In this document: piece by piece, positions 25,031 to 41,357 of the stretch
Position numbering within the stretch: the first letter of the stretch is position 1
How the letters are laid out: every line of letters begins with the position of its first letter
Program-made: the position numbers and the translations under genes
Origin: Thuidium tamariscinum
Taxonomy: Eukaryota; Streptophyta; Bryopsida; Hypnales; Thuidiaceae
Direction: 5' to 3'
NCBI GenBank assembly: GCA_947034885.2
Contig: OX344757.2
Span: 22,190,001-22,254,000, forward strand
Length of the DNA: 64,000 bases
Notes under the pieces: model-generated
Database searches by the model: none
Told to the model about the DNA's origin: nothing
The model's input: only the letters and a program-made list of their open reading frames with translations

Positions 25031-28000
25031 AGCTTCTTGTCTTATGTCTTCAATTTCCTGCTTCCCACGTCCTATTTTTACTTCAAATTGTTTGGGTGGG
25101 GAGATGCCGTGAGGGAAACAGTGGCGGAGGGGCCCAATCCATCAATCAAAAGGATCCGTTTTTTGGTACTCCGTAGCAAAGGAACCCAAAAGACAGAAAA
25201 AGAAGAAAAACTAACCTGTCCTGACGGTGAAGTTGCCCACTGCAACACGGCTCTCCTACCATTGTCCCATCTAGATTCGTGCCTATAAAAGGTAAATCCT
25301 TCGGAGCATGAGATTAGGAGAGGTACGGTAGGGTCAATTTTGGCTGCACCCATGACGAACACAAGTTTGAAACTTCCTCTTCATTTACTACTTGGATGGC
25401 GAATTTCCTTGAATTGGCCACATTCCATTACTCCGACACTTTTTACAGTGCAGGCCGCGTGGTCTGAAATCTAAACCCATCATAGATTTTTTAAATCTAC
25501 ATGGGTCCAAGATGTTTCAAGCTGCATAGTCTGAAATCTATACTAGTCCTAGATGTTAGTTTTCAGTTCAAACCGTGCAGTCTGAAAAATGGCATATGGA
25601 ATACCACCATTTAATGAAATTTGCCATTTCTACGGTGCTCCCAAAATATCAAGTAAGAAACTATGAAATCCTCTTTCTATTAAATGCACCACACACTCCC
25701 CACAAAAAAAATTTACAAATAGGAACCATGCTCATAATTATGCTCATGCAGAAGATTTTTGGAAATATAGTTACTGTAGTTACCTTATTGTTATTAATTA
25801 CAATTACCCCACCTAATTACAACCATGAACACTATGGTAACTAACACCATCCCATCTTGATTCTTGTTCTTGCAAAAAACGTAAATCCTCCAAACATGGG
25901 AGCCTTTAGAAGGTCGATTTTGGGGTCAACACTTTGAAACTTCTCAATTAATCCTTATTGTATTGTGATTCAAAAGTTACCACCAAAAGCGAGAACTTGA
26001 ACCTCACTGTCTTTCAATTGCCAACAAGCTCCAACAAATATAAATAATATTTAGACAATTTAATAATAGGAATTTATGATCGGATTCTAAGGTGAAGAGT
26101 TACCTGAATTCCCAATCAACTGCTTCACCTTGGCTACTGGACAGCTGTATTCGCGTAACATGCGCAACTCTTCATCTTCTTCTTCATCTTCGTTCTTCGT
26201 CATCGTCTTCAAAGATTTTACGGTTCAGCGGTCAATCGCTTGGAGTTATCCTTAAGCCCACCTACGTCCCCAACTCTCTCTCTTCCTTGATTCGTGGCCG
26301 ACGTCCGTCTGTATTCATCTCCCTCCTCCTTTTTCTTCGCATGTTTTGATTCTCGCATGCTGCATTTAATTTCTTGACGTTATCTCTCCTTCCAATTCAA
26401 CCGGCCAGGTTTTTCGAGAAGCTTCTACACCCCGTTTCCAAATCGTTTGTAGAGCCAACTTTCTTTCCTGTTGCGTCCCGGCCAGTTTACTTCTCTTGAG
26501 GTTGCGATTTAAACTTTGTTCTTCGCACCAATCCGACGTGATTGTGTTTTGATTGTACTTAAAAGAGAGAGAGGAGCTTAAGTTTGTTGTTTTAGAGATC
26601 GCACCGTGTGTGTAAGGCGGGGGAAGTTTGAGCTGTGATTTATAGATCTTACCTTCCTTTCTTGCTTTCTGTAAGAGTGGTATCGCAGACAGAGAGGATT
26701 ATCTCTCTAGAGAGTTTCCTGATTCCCAATTACTTCTGGTTTTTCAGTTCGCAAAATTTGGGTCACTGATCGATTTCTTTGTCTTCCTCTTTCGCCTGAA
26801 TGATTCCTCAGTTCCTAGTTCAAATCATCTGATATTCTCGCAAGGAAAAAACGGGGAAAATCTCCCTGCGGATTAAAACGTATTAACAATACTGTGAGCT
26901 CGCACATAAAGTTTGACTCGTAGAGAAGGACGACCACCGTCCAAGAATAATCGTGCCATCTCTCACGCGTTATTAAAATACTAAATTTCGCAAAATTTCT
27001 TCGCTCTTATTCGTTAATTCGGCATCCTGGTTCACAGTTCAAAGCCACTTCATAGTTGAGAACCATTTCATAGTTCGTAGCCATTTCATACTTCTTTAGT
27101 TTGGAGTGCACAGTTCTATGTAGTTCGCAGTTCACAGCAACTTCCTTAAGTTTCGAGGACAGTTTGTTCGTGATTGCGAGTGGTTTCCGAGTCTCGAGAA
27201 TACATTTAGTGGTTTGGAAGAAACGTTTGGATGTGGGCAATTCCAATTTGCATTGAGTCATGTGCAGGATGTGAATTGGCCGAGAGAGGTTTGAGTACAA
27301 CGGGGCAATCGAGGAGATGGTGAGGCGGGAAGACCAATTGACGGGATGTTGGGTATGCTCAACACGATCGGTCAACATTCGACGGTATATTGACGGGTCG
27401 TGATGGGCATTTTCAATGTCCACTTCATGATTGTTGGTGCGAAACGTGAGCGGTTCCATCTTCAGTATCTCGTAAGAGGAAGAGTAAATCATTCCTCATG
27501 GAGTTTTTTTAGCGGTTTTCGCAAATTCTGGTACAATTCCTAACCTGTCTTCGTTTTCTAAGCAAGAAATCGTTGCGCATCTCAGTTTTAACAATTGAGA
27601 GACGGCCTTTTCGATGAATCAGTTTCTCAATTGATCGCTTCTATTCTCTCTTCCTCGCTGGTCTTCTTGCATACCGGTATCCTTGCGTCCACACTGACTA
27701 TGTAGTCGAGAGTGGAGACATATCCATATAGTTTTTCATGGTGAATTCTCAGTCTTATTAAGATTGAGAATTTCATGTAGGCGTCTTTAATGTTGTGGCA
27801 CAGTCTTAGGCGCCCAGTAAGCCCATGCTTCTATGAGTACACACAGCTTTGAAACCTTGTGACAACCAACAGTATTGTACGTAAAAGACAGTTTCAAGAA
27901 GTCTATGGAGCGGCTGTGTAGAATCTTTTCTTGCTCTTCTTGAACTCTTCATTATCACATCTGCGTGTAGCTTCTTGAGGTAGAATCGAGATGGATTGTG

Positions 28001-29309
28001 AGAGTGCAGAGCTTTGAATCGAACTGGGTAAGCCCATTCCCTAGGGTTTGGAAAACGCAGGATGGGATACAAGAGATCTGGTGATCTTCCCGGTGATCTT
28101 CAAGAGATCTGGCGGTTACCTTAAGAAGATGTAACGAGGTCGTTTTGTAATTGCTTTGAACTTCATTGACGGACAGAAGATTGTCAAAGAAAGGTTCTTC
28201 TTCTACACTGAAAGCATATGAGATATGGCAGATCATTTTGTTAGAAGTAGATTTGATTATTGATGATTAGAGTCCTAGGCACCGTCTTTTCTGTCCTGAT
28301 CAATGAGGTATTTTGTAAGATATTTAGACCTAAAAGTGTCCAAATAAGCATTTGAGCATGGTTTTTGTTGTGAGAGACCGCCTTAGATTTTGTTGGGTCT
28401 TGTTGGTAGTTGGAAGACAATTCCCTAATGCATATGATCGTGATATTTTGGGGATTAGAAGTCATGAATAGTGAGGTGTGTCAAGAAGTAGATTCGAGTA
28501 CGAGTCTGTAATTTTTGCATCAGCCGAAACCTCAATTCTGCGATGCTACTTGTGTCACAAGCATGTAAGCAATCAATATTATGTCCGAGTATGATTTTGA
28601 GGATATCACGAGAAAGCTGAGGACAGATTTGGGGGCGCAAGACTCAAATCTGTTTGAGATCAATTTTCATCACCTCTTATGGATTTTATATTTCTTTTGG
28701 AAGTTGGCCTTTGGAAACTGCTTTGAAGTGACAGTAGGTAACCCAATTCCCCATTATAAGATCAGACTTACGTACAGCACTAATTCAAAGGCCACCCAAA
28801 TGTATGAAAAGATAAAGTTGATCAAAGTACTTGGACATGTCTATATATGAATATTAGTGACACTGGTGACACATCAAAGTCGGTACTTGTGAAAGCTTAA
28901 CCGAACTTCCCATAACCAAAGCATATTTGCTATCTAATTACCTTGTAGAAGCTATTTGTCATTGCATGTATTTTTCAGAGATTGAGAAGTTTGAGAAGAG
29001 CCATTTGTAAGAAGAATCAAGACATTTCAACAATAAGTGAATTTTTTGTGATTTTCCAAAGTTTGTTGGGACTAAATTGGTAAAGTACGGGTAAATGACC
29101 CATGTCCCCTCTCCAAGTGCATTGTCATGTCTAATGTTAAAGGATTTTTAAGATTGTGATTATGGTTGGGTGATTGATGCAAAAGGAAGGCTAGTCCAAT
29201 AGATGTTGGAATTGAATGAATTGATGACATAAGGACATGCATTATTTGGATACCATTTTAAGAGTTCAAATTTTATTAATAGATGATATAAGGTAGATGT
29301 ACCAATTAC
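25031..29309. other. Unassigned DNA with diverged local duplications
   Basis: No gene is recognised. About 25250-25400 and 25845-25975 are diverged copies of each other: both run from a CCCATCT(A/T)GATTC word through GTAAATCCT to TTTGAAACTTC. Near 27020-27150 a word resembling TAGTTCGTAGCCATTTCAT is repeated with errors, which creates the repetitive antisense frame at 27007-27492. Splice-like signals occur, but no exon chain holds a conserved protein. Confidence 0.45.
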
Positions 29310-29775
29310 TAACCAGCATCCCATCAACAATAAATAGGGTACCCTATTTCCAAACAATATTGGAAAGGATTTTCGTCCCATCAACAATAAATAAGATACC
29401 CTATTTCCAACCAAGATTGGAAAGGATTTTCGTTTTCTCCTTGAAATGCATGTCTTTGTATCTTTGTACTTTTTCAAGGTTTGAACCAATAAGTAATGAC
29501 ACATAAGTGAGCATATAAGTAGGAAGCAATGAGCAAGATAATAGTTCTTGAATGATCGGATTTCCATGAGTCTAGATATTGGCCTTGGGTCAAGCCCAAC
29601 TTTTGCCTTTCAAAATTCATAGTAATTTCAATTCAAGAGAAAAATTACAAATTTTTTTGCAATCCCCATCATATCTATCACTCCACCTTTGAAAATATTT
29701 GCTTTGCCTTGCACTATCCTAGATCATGTCCAAATGTGCTTATTTCATCAATTATGGGTGCATCTACCTTAAAAC
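29310..29775 (-). repeat. Dispersed repeat, copy B (inverted partner of 1670-2090)
   Basis: The reverse complement matches 1670-2090. This copy also has an internal tandem duplication of about 50 bp around the CAACAATAAATA / CCCTATTTCCAA segment (about 29325-29430). The minus-strand peptide (29160-29567) repeats a K-S-F-P-I-L-x-G-N-R-V motif because of that duplication. This is a fragment of an unassigned mobile element. Confidence 0.65.
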
Positions 29776-30071
29776 CAAAAAAGCTTTTTGTAGAAGTTGT
29801 GCACATTCTCAGAATCGACATGTATAAGCGTGCAAAATATTGGGGTTCCATGTTTAGGTACCGACAGTTACGTATGATGGCCTGAGAAGGAGTTCACCCC
29901 TTCGACAAGATTGATTCAAAGCCACTGCAATTCTTCCATCTTTTCTTTTTCCTCTTCAATCTACGTATAAGAATCTATTTCGTAACCCTCACAGAAAGCA
30001 CAAATTCTCCAATATCTGACAGTCCTGATTTTTAGTTCGAGGGAGAAGGTTGTGTCCCATAGCTGACTCAG

Positions 30072-30491
30072 GCTTTCCGACCCTAAGCTGGTTATCTAGT
30101 TCCGAGTCCAAAATAAGGTGGCTTTACTTGGCATCATCTCTAAGTACAGAAGCATGAAAAGTCTTGTCCTCAAACAAATAGGCTCACATTATGTGGAAAC
30201 GAGATGATTGGTTTGTCACCTTCCCTTCACAAAACACTGAACCCAACACCAAATGAAACAAGGCCACTTTTCAGAATTGCTTTCCGACCCTAAGCTGGTT
30301 ATCTAGTTCCGAGTCCAAAATAAGGTGGCTTTCCTTGGCATCATCTCTAAGTACAGAAGCATGAAAAGTCTTGTCCTCAAACAAATAGGCTCACATTATG
30401 TGGAAACGAGAAGATTGGTTTGTCACCTTCCCTTCACAAAACACTGAACCCAACACCAAATGAAACAAGCCACTTTTCAGAATTGCTTTCC
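30072..30491. repeat. 207-bp tandem duplication in the 3' region of the cofactor A gene
   Basis: Two head-to-tail copies (30072-30278 and 30279 to about 30484, plus the first 8 bases of a third) begin GCTTTCCGACCC. They differ at only a few positions that I noticed. The duplication lies about 180-600 bases past the stop codon of the minus-strand gene, so it is probably in or just beyond its 3' UTR. The near-identity points to a recent event. Confidence 0.85.
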
Positions 30492-30671
30492 GGGAAAGAA
30501 TGAGCAAATGATTGAGTTGACAACTCCAAAGCAAGCAATTCAACAACCAACGAGATGTATTGATAACAGATGAAATCTGGATTTGGTTACAGGAACAGTA
30601 GAACATTTCGCACGGCCACTGAGGAGGGCCGGCACCATATACAAAGTAAGCAGCAAACGCAGTCCCCTGAT

Positions 30672-32565
30672 TCACCGAAACATGGGCTCCACCTCCACGA
30701 CCAGCGCCTGCGCTGCTGCCAGTTCCTCGCTCCCTTGACACGTCTCCTCGTTCTCTGCTTCGGCCTGTCACAACAGCATCACATCGAAATGGGCCGTAAT
30801 CTTAGTAGGGTGAGACAGTTCAAGATTTGAAATCTACGAATGGAGGCAATTGGGAATTGAAATCTCTACAAGGGGGTGGTACCTTAAGCATAATGCTGGA
30901 GGCCAGAATCACGCAAATTTCGAAAAACAATGACAAAATTGAACATTTGAAATCGAAAATTTTGACAACCACAATGAGAACTTATAATCTCTGGGTGACA
31001 AGCAACCGTTCAAGAAGAGGAGTTGCGTTATGAGCCATAATCAATCCCCTCTTTCCAGACACAAACTCAATTCCGCAAAGATTACTTGTTTCACCACGAT
31101 TAAAAACCTCTCATGAGGACTGATAATTAATCCCCTAATGAGAATTTATAATCTACAGATGATATGCAAACAGTTCAAAAAGAGGAATTACCATAGTCAA
31201 TCCCTTCTTTCCCGATTCTGTTGTGATATATTCTTAGTTACCAAGAATTCCTCGCTGTGAATTGCTGTCATTGGATCACACATCAGCGTAGAGTCCTCAA
31301 GTTTATGATAGATCACTCAACTCTGAAGCCTGGCTGTCAGAAAAGTATATACATCGCTGATTGCACAACTCAGCATGTACTACTTTCCACAACCTAGTTT
31401 TTAAGAGTGCAATGATCATTATGGCTATGTCCCATACCCTAAAGAAAGGAAAACATATTTGGGAAGCTTGTGGAACCCTAAGTGGTGCAGTGATCTGGTT
31501 GAGTCCCTATACTCTCAATCCTCCCACTACGTCAGGGAGAGAAATGGGCTCACACGTCTTAACAACTTGGTACGTGGAAGTTGTCCAATCCGAGATGTGA
31601 CGGATTCTAAACATATTCATGGAATGTGTCATTACAAAGGGTTGAGTGTAATCTACCATCTCGGATGCTTATGGAACGCTAAAGAGTTTCAATGACCACT
31701 CGAATTCTGTCCCATGCCCTAAACGAAGCCAAATCAATACACTCAACCCTCTCTAATGAGACTACCTTCAAGCACAAATGCACCCTAACAAATTTTCACA
31801 ACTGGACATGTGAAAGTTTTTCAAATCAGATGTGGGCACATTATGACAAATTCTGGAAATTCAAATGAAAAATGTGAACAATAGAGTGCAAAATTAGAGG
31901 GCATTGACTGTACTCTCCCATTTCAGAAACTTTTAGAACCCTAAAGAGTGCAATAATCATACAGCAACAATACACACCACCCTCTCTAAGGACATTCCCA
32001 AAGGAGACAAAATTGCATCTACCCGCACTCTCAATAACGTTCACAACTTACCATACAAAAATTTCTCGACCACATTTGCACACAAAACGGGAAATTCTCA
32101 GACTCCACAATCAATGTCCAATTCCAGTGTGCATCATCACAGAGCGTTAATTCCCATTTCGAAACTTTCCTAAACCCTAAAACGAAAAGAGGTTTGAAAA
32201 AATTACCACAAGCTCTCGCAGCGCGTCAAGCGCGGCCTCCAAGCGGCGCCTGCAATCGGGGATCATCATCCTCGACTCTGCCAGCACATTCACCTGCCAC
32301 AGAAGTACCAAACGAACGATCAATCGCGAGTTTCAAAAACACAAGAAACACATATCAATTGCAATAAAACGAAGAAGATGTGTCTGATGGGTTTTGTTGA
32401 TCCAGTACGTACTTGCTGCTTGAGGTCATAGGGATCAGCATTGTTGTCGCGCATGGACTGCGTCTTGGCGGCCTCGCGCTTCTCCTCGGACTCGTACGAT
32501 TGGAACTCCTTGAGCGTGCGCTTGCACACACCGGTCTTCACCTTCAAGTCCTTCAAGCTAGCCAT
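30672..32565 (-). CDS. TFCA: Tubulin-folding cofactor A (TBCA; KIESEL in Arabidopsis)
   Basis: Three exons in one frame: 32413-32565, 32207-32293 and 30672-30764, separated by GT-AG introns of 119 and 1442 bp. They encode 110 aa, the usual size of this family. The product is a small helical-bundle chaperone that holds beta-tubulin during alpha/beta-tubulin assembly in the cytosol. Family features visible are the N-terminal L-K-V-K-T-G-V-C-K-R, then Y-D-L-K-Q-Q, then V-L-A-E-S-R-M-M-I-P-D-C-R-R-R, and a glutamate-rich C-terminal helix. The start is the only ATG ahead of the conserved N-terminus. The next gene (30672 to 34866 gap about 2.3 kb) lies on the same strand. Confidence 0.92.
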
Positions 32566-33608
32566 GGCAATGCGGAAAACAAAAATTGTAAGAGAACAAG
32601 CTCTCTAAAATTGCAAGACAATGGTGTAACTGATCGATGAAATGCTGCAGGGAACAAGATTGTTGAGTGTGATGATCGATTTGACAAGTGTGCTTGACTG
32701 GCTTCTTCTTCGCTGAGTCATGGGCTTCAGTTTTCTGAAACTACTGTCTCTAAGTATTCATGCTGTATATTCCTTAGTTATACGACACGGAACGTAGTTA
32801 TACGGGACATTGAACCCTAGAACGGCCCTTGGGGTTTCTCTATACAACCCTGGATTTAGCCTAATAACTCTTCAATTGTGATTAAATATATAAATTGTGA
32901 TACATTTTTATTTACATACTAACATGATCATCAATTTACTTTGTATTAACTTTGTATTGAAAAGTATTCACTCAATGTTTTTTGGATCAAATACCACCAT
33001 ATTTATAATATACTATACAATCGCAAAGGGCTTTCAAGCCCTTCTAGGATTAAACAATCATTGCCAATTTGATCCTCCATTTGGAAATGTTTAATTTCCA
33101 ACACCAATACACCTGTCTTCAATTGGGAATTGTCTATCTTCAAACAATCGCTATTTGCACATTGGTGTACATTTTATAATGAATTAGTTCACCCATCAAT
33201 GGATTCATACATCAAAGCCCATGATACAACCAATGTGCAAAATACTAGGTGGATATAGTGCTTTCATAAAATTGTCAAATTTTAGCTACTTGCCATTTTG
33301 AATTTAAGACTAATACCTAGATAGATAAAGGTGGGTATATACTTGAACAAGTAAGATATCACTTTAGAGTTTTCCATGGTAGCTACTTCCTACTTTGATG
33401 TCCATATCTACCCAATGTAACAATCTTTGAAGTTGCAAAACCTGCATGTCTTTGAAAGGAGAAGATAGTAGCCTTTGCAAATTTGAAGTTGAAGAAAAGT
33501 GGCCAATAAGATTTTGATAGAAATGAAATGAAATGAGTTAGATGAAATGAATTGGGAGGTTTTGATAAGTTGAGGATGCAACTAATGCCCATCTTCAAAA
33601 TAATTCAA
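32566..33608. other. Upstream region of cofactor A gene and AT-rich spacer
   Basis: The first few hundred bases upstream of 32565 should hold the cofactor A promoter and leader; no clear TATA box was located. The rest is AT-rich, without a supported gene. Confidence 0.5.
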
Positions 33609-33822
33609 CTTCTTCTACAAAGTAGAGGCAAATTAACAGGCAACTCCAAAAAATTCTTGGACACTAAAAAAAACCCATCTTTTTCTACAAAGTGGAGGCA
33701 AGTTATCAGAGCAGCTCCAAAAAGAATTCTGGATCCTAAAAAAAAGATCCATCTTCTTCTACAAAGTGGAGGCAAATTAACAAGGCAGCTTCAAAAAATT
33801 TCCTGTACACTGGATTGGTGTC
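33609..33822. repeat. Tandem repeat of about 72 bp, three copies
   Basis: Copies start at 33609, 33679 and 33753, each with CTTCTTCTACAAAGTGGAGG (middle copy slightly changed), then GGCAAATTAACA and CTCCAAAAA-type sequence. Spacing is 70 and 74 bp. The plus-strand frame through it is an artefact of the repeat. Confidence 0.75.
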
Positions 33823-34865
33823 ACCAATATCATCAGCCTTATCCAAATAAAGAGTATGGCGATCATCACAATCATCCTGATGTCAAGACCAATTCCCAGC
33901 CAAAAGCCTGTTGGTAACACAGGCAACAGCCTGCAGCAACATAGTGCGCCAGTTGGATGTCAGCTTCAATGAATGAAAGGGTGCTACACATAGAAGCCTA
34001 CGAGTTACGGTATGATCCCAGTTTGACAAAAGGCCTGCAAACCAGCATTACTCAATTAAAGGACTTAGATACGTAAGCTTAGATGAAAAGTACTGAAGCC
34101 GAGCAGCTGGTCTTGCCATACCCGGTATGACAGCAATCCTGAACAAGATAGACGAAATCATGGAGGGGTACATCCGAAAGAAATAACACATATTGCTTGA
34201 AACAACACGTCAAATGCTCCTCCACATGGCCGGACCTAGATCGAACCAAACGGACGTATATATCACGAACTTTCTAGGTAACTCTTTCAAAACAGAGGGA
34301 TAACACGTTCCGTGGGAAAAGAATTCCAAAATTCGGGGCAATATGCCCTGTAAACATCCAATGACGAAGTAAAAAAAATGGAGAGGAACGGACGTTTTAT
34401 TACCAAAGCAAGCTTTCTAATAACCAGGCAAATCAACATAGTTGTACAGATTTAAACTGTCCGGGAGATTTGTACATGTAATCTCCGCTCTTCACAATTT
34501 TGATGAGCTGATCCCGAAGCACTACTGTAAGTGGAGAAGATACACATAGCAAACAGCTTGCTGAGCAAACATTTACAAGAATAACTTTTAATCGAAACTC
34601 ACAATGTCAGGGACATAACAGTGAGAAAAACGGTTAGGCTCGCGTCCAGAGACTTCTTGTATAACTCTCTGGTAAGGAGCCAAACGTCAACAGAGAACAA
34701 AATTTACCCGCGTATGCAACTATTTCTTGTCTAAACATAAACATAAAAGAACGGTTCCTAATCTCATGTAACAATTGTAAACTTGAAGGTAATGCATAAT
34801 AACAAGACACCTTTGCAAGTCTCAACGTTTTAAGAATACAAACTAATTAGCCGCAAAGACAAATC
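33823..34865. other. Spacer and probable 3' UTR of the cytidylyltransferase gene
   Basis: No gene is supported. The right-hand part is probably 3' UTR of the minus-strand gene ending at 34866. The left part follows the tandem repeat and is unassigned. Confidence 0.5.
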
Positions 34866-37807
<2,942 letters not shown>

Positions 37808-38998
37808 CCGCACACTCTCGTCCCCGAACGAATCTATCGCTTCTCTTTTTTCTCTTCTCTCTTCTCAAATCCCCGATCCGTTCTCCTCACAAGATCTCGT
37901 CCCTTCCACAAAAAAGAAAACTCCTCCAAGATCGCTACAAAAATTCCAAGATCACCAAAATCACCAAAATCCCGCTTCGAAGTCCCTCCCGCGCCTCCAC
38001 GCCAAACGCGCTCGTTACAAAAGCTGAGAATCCCGTAGAAACGCCAACTACCAGCGGCGTCGGTGCTCCATGCACTACTACTGCTGATGAAACTCCAAGA
38101 AAACAACTGCGCCTGCGGAAGTACACTTAAGGCTTGCTGTGAACAACAGAAAGTCTGAAGAACAGCATCAATATACAGTGATTCCTCTCACTCCCCACCT
38201 GCGCTGGAAGAAGCCCCCTGACTACGAGGACGACATAGCCACCAAGCTCGACAATACAGCGTTGCTTGCTTAAAAACCTCGGAAGCTTCCGTCGTCGGTC
38301 GTCGTCGTCGTTGGCGTCGTCGTCTTCGAACGAACGAACGAACGAACGAAAAAGAGGAAAACCCAGGAGAAAAATAATATAATATCGGCCAATCGGTGGG
38401 GTGCCAACTGCAGCCGATATTTCTAATCTTTATCTTTTGCCGAGTTTGGGTGGAGTCCTGCACTCCTGCCTTGGGAGTTGGGAATCACTTGACACTTCCA
38501 ACTAACTTTCGGGCAGGAGATCTGGTTGAGGATTGATTTGGCATAATAATTATTTAGCTGGGTTTTGTTGTTCCCAAGGAATAATAACAAGGAATACAGT
38601 GGAAACACCCAAAACCGTCCAAATAAGGAATTCAACATAGTTGGAGGCAACTTTTTCTAAAAATGATATTTTTCTAGTATTAGCAAGTGAGAATCGTGAA
38701 TATTCAAAAAAAAATTAGATTTTTCAGATACAGTATGTAATTTCTACAAATTTTCAAAGTGTTGGCTCCCTAGACTTGTAGAACCGTCCTGTAGGTGTCC
38801 CCCAAATTGAACCCTGCGAAAATCAGCACTCAGCCAACCAAATTTCTCTGTGTGTTCTTCAGTTGTGTCAACAAATTACAAGCATACATGTGGTGAATAC
38901 ATTAAGGGAAGTCTACTGATGCATTTGGGTGAATCTACAGTCCACTGCAAGGAACAGGTGCGGGAATGGATGTTTTACCCTTAAAAAGGAGCAAGGCA
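37808..38998 (-). promoter_or_regulatory. Upstream region of the cytidylyltransferase gene
   Basis: Contains the presumed promoter and 5' UTR of the minus-strand gene. About 38282-38352 is a compound microsatellite: CGT-type trinucleotides followed by (CGAA)n on the plus strand, which read as (TTCG)n and (ACG)n in the gene's direction. I see no other gene. Confidence 0.5.
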
Positions 38999-39260
38999 GG
39001 ACGTTAAATCCTACCATCGAAGGTGGGACCAATAGGATAATTTTGGGTTTTTCAGGGTAAAAGTGAAAAAAAGCCCCCTATTTTGTGCCGTGTCTAGGGT
39101 ATATTAGAGACCTCTTCAAGTTAATTTGGGGTCTCTAATTGCAAATATGAATTCAGAATTTGTAAAAAAAATTATTTTTAAAACATAAAAAATTCTTGCA
39201 TTTTCACTCGAGGTAAATCCATCGTGTTGGACCCACCTTCGATGGTAGGATTTAACATCC
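38999..39260. mobile_element. Fold-back element with 32-bp inverted termini
   Basis: Bases 38999-39030 and 39229-39260 are inverted copies, matching at 30 of 32 positions (core TTAAATCCTACCATCGAAGG). They are about 200 bp apart. The enclosed DNA is AT-rich and non-coding. This looks like a non-autonomous fold-back element; the exact outer ends and any target duplication are unclear. Confidence 0.6.
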
Positions 39261-41357
39261 TCTAGGAGCAAGAACGGTATGACCATGAAGCTCTGTCATA
39301 GGTGAACAATATTATTAGTTTTATTGCAGGCTTGCTAAAACGTGAGCAGGGAGCAATGAGCGTTGAGCAATGAGCAATCCCATTTGAGCAGTAAAATTAA
39401 TTTTTACTATAATTTTTTTATTTTTTAATTAACATAATTCTACAATTAGAAATTAAATTTTAACATGAAAATTCATTTTGGATGTAGGTTATGTATTTCA
39501 TCCGTTTTTTTGGATGGATGAAGATGATGACAAATGAATGTGGATGGAAAGTGGTGGATGAAAAAAATTGGATTTGAATTTTTCATATTGAATGTGAATG
39601 GAAAGTGGTGGATGAAAAAAAAATTGGACTTGAATTTTTCATTTTGAATTGATCTAGTGACATCATAATGCATCTAATGTAAAGATATATAATGTGCATC
39701 CATTTGACATGGATGCAAGTGATGGAAACTATTCACATTGTAATATTCACATACCACCATCTTGTAGGGTTGTAAGATGCTATTTAGTTACAAAAGAGGC
39801 TTATATTGAGTTGATTTTAAAATGTAAATATGGTATGAATGCCTCCTTGGTCTTTGAAGAGGCTTGTAAGGAGACAATATTCAAGAGTACACATGGTCCA
39901 AATGCCTCTTTGAATTTCAAATAGGCTTTGAGGTACAAGGAAGATTGAAGTGCATGTAAATCTAGAAGCCTCTTTGATTCCAAGGAGGCTCTTAGTGAGT
40001 AGGAAAAAATCATAGAAATTTAGAAAAGAAAGTTCATGAATTCATTTAAGAACTTAAACAGATGAAAATAAATACATTTGTCTAAGAATGCAATCTCTAA
40101 GGTTGCCTACTTCAAATATTGTACAACTATAGATACTTTTTTTAAATTTAATATGTACAAAATGATTTAAATTTCTTGAAAATCAAATTCACTGAGCCCT
40201 TCAGTGAAACAAGATGCACACTATATAAGATTTATAAAATTTCTCAAAAAACATCATATTATAACAGAAACATGTTTGAAATATTGAAGTGTAGGCTCCT
40301 TGTCATTTAAACATGTATATATATACATATAAAACATGTAAAGAAGAAAATACTCATAGAGATTAATGTATAAGAAATTAAGTATATATTTTATAATATT
40401 TCAAATGAAATGGTTGGCTAGATTCTTTGAAGCTTCAAATGACACCCAAAAAACTTAAAGGAGAAACCCTTAATATGGTATAAAGAAATGACTTTTTCAA
40501 ATTCAACAAGTATTTTTTGTCTTCAAAGAACCTTGACTAAAAACAAAAGTCAATAGCACTAAAGTAGTGCTCCTCGAAATCGAGGAGCCTTTATTGAGTT
40601 CAGAGGAGCCCTCAGTTGGCTCCAAAGAGCAATCACATGGCTCTAAAGAGCCATCACTTGAGTTTGGAAAAAGTGTCATAGAAATCCCCCGAAAATAAAA
40701 TGCTCCACTTCTAAGATACTTTCAACTAACTTGACACCAACAATCATGAATCACTTCATCTTGATGTGCAATGGATTACTTTATCTTATAGTACATTTAT
40801 AATTTAAGATAAGCATTATTGTAAGCTTCATTTTTGAGGATGCTAGTAGGATTGCTCCTATAAAATCAAGGTGTATTATACATAGGATTTTATAGCATTG
40901 AAGGCATTCATAAAGATATAAGGTGACTATTCAATTTGAAAGTGACTAATTTGCCTAGTAGACATCAATGAATTTCAATCCCAATTTCAATAACCAAAGA
41001 AAAACTTTGTTTGTAGGCAATGCAAAGTTGGTGATACCAACTCCAAAGGTGATACACTGTAGATGTGATCTACAAGTGTCCAAGCCCTTTATTTAAATTT
41101 TTATATAGTGATCAATCTGGAGTGTCCATGAGGTACATATACTCACTCCTAGTTTGAACCTACTACATCTACAACACCAAAAGCATTACTGTTGTCGTCT
41201 TCTTCATTCTCACTTCCACTCTCATGTTTATCCTCTACAGCCTCCACATCCAAATACTTTAGGGCCTTGAGGCATAACCTTTTTTTTTTGGTGTTGCTAT
41301 TGGTGAAACTTCTTCAGCAGCAACTACAGCAATTGCTTCAGCATATAGAGGTAGTGA
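39261..41357. other. AT-rich spacer with tandem and hairpin repeats
   Basis: Includes a 54-bp tandem duplication (39536-39646, unit starting GAATGTGGATGGAAAGTGG). The first hairpin-type short repeats also appear here (about 39841-39863, 39904-39927, 39967-39990, and the near-perfect GCTCCTCGAAATCGAGGAGC at about 40570-40589). No gene is supported other than the 3' end of the minus-strand gene at 41358. Confidence 0.55.

Noticed and set aside
27007..27492. 161-codon minus-strand frame with repeated N-Y-E-M motifs
   Set aside because: The repetition comes from a short degenerate DNA repeat, and the rest has no protein-like pattern.
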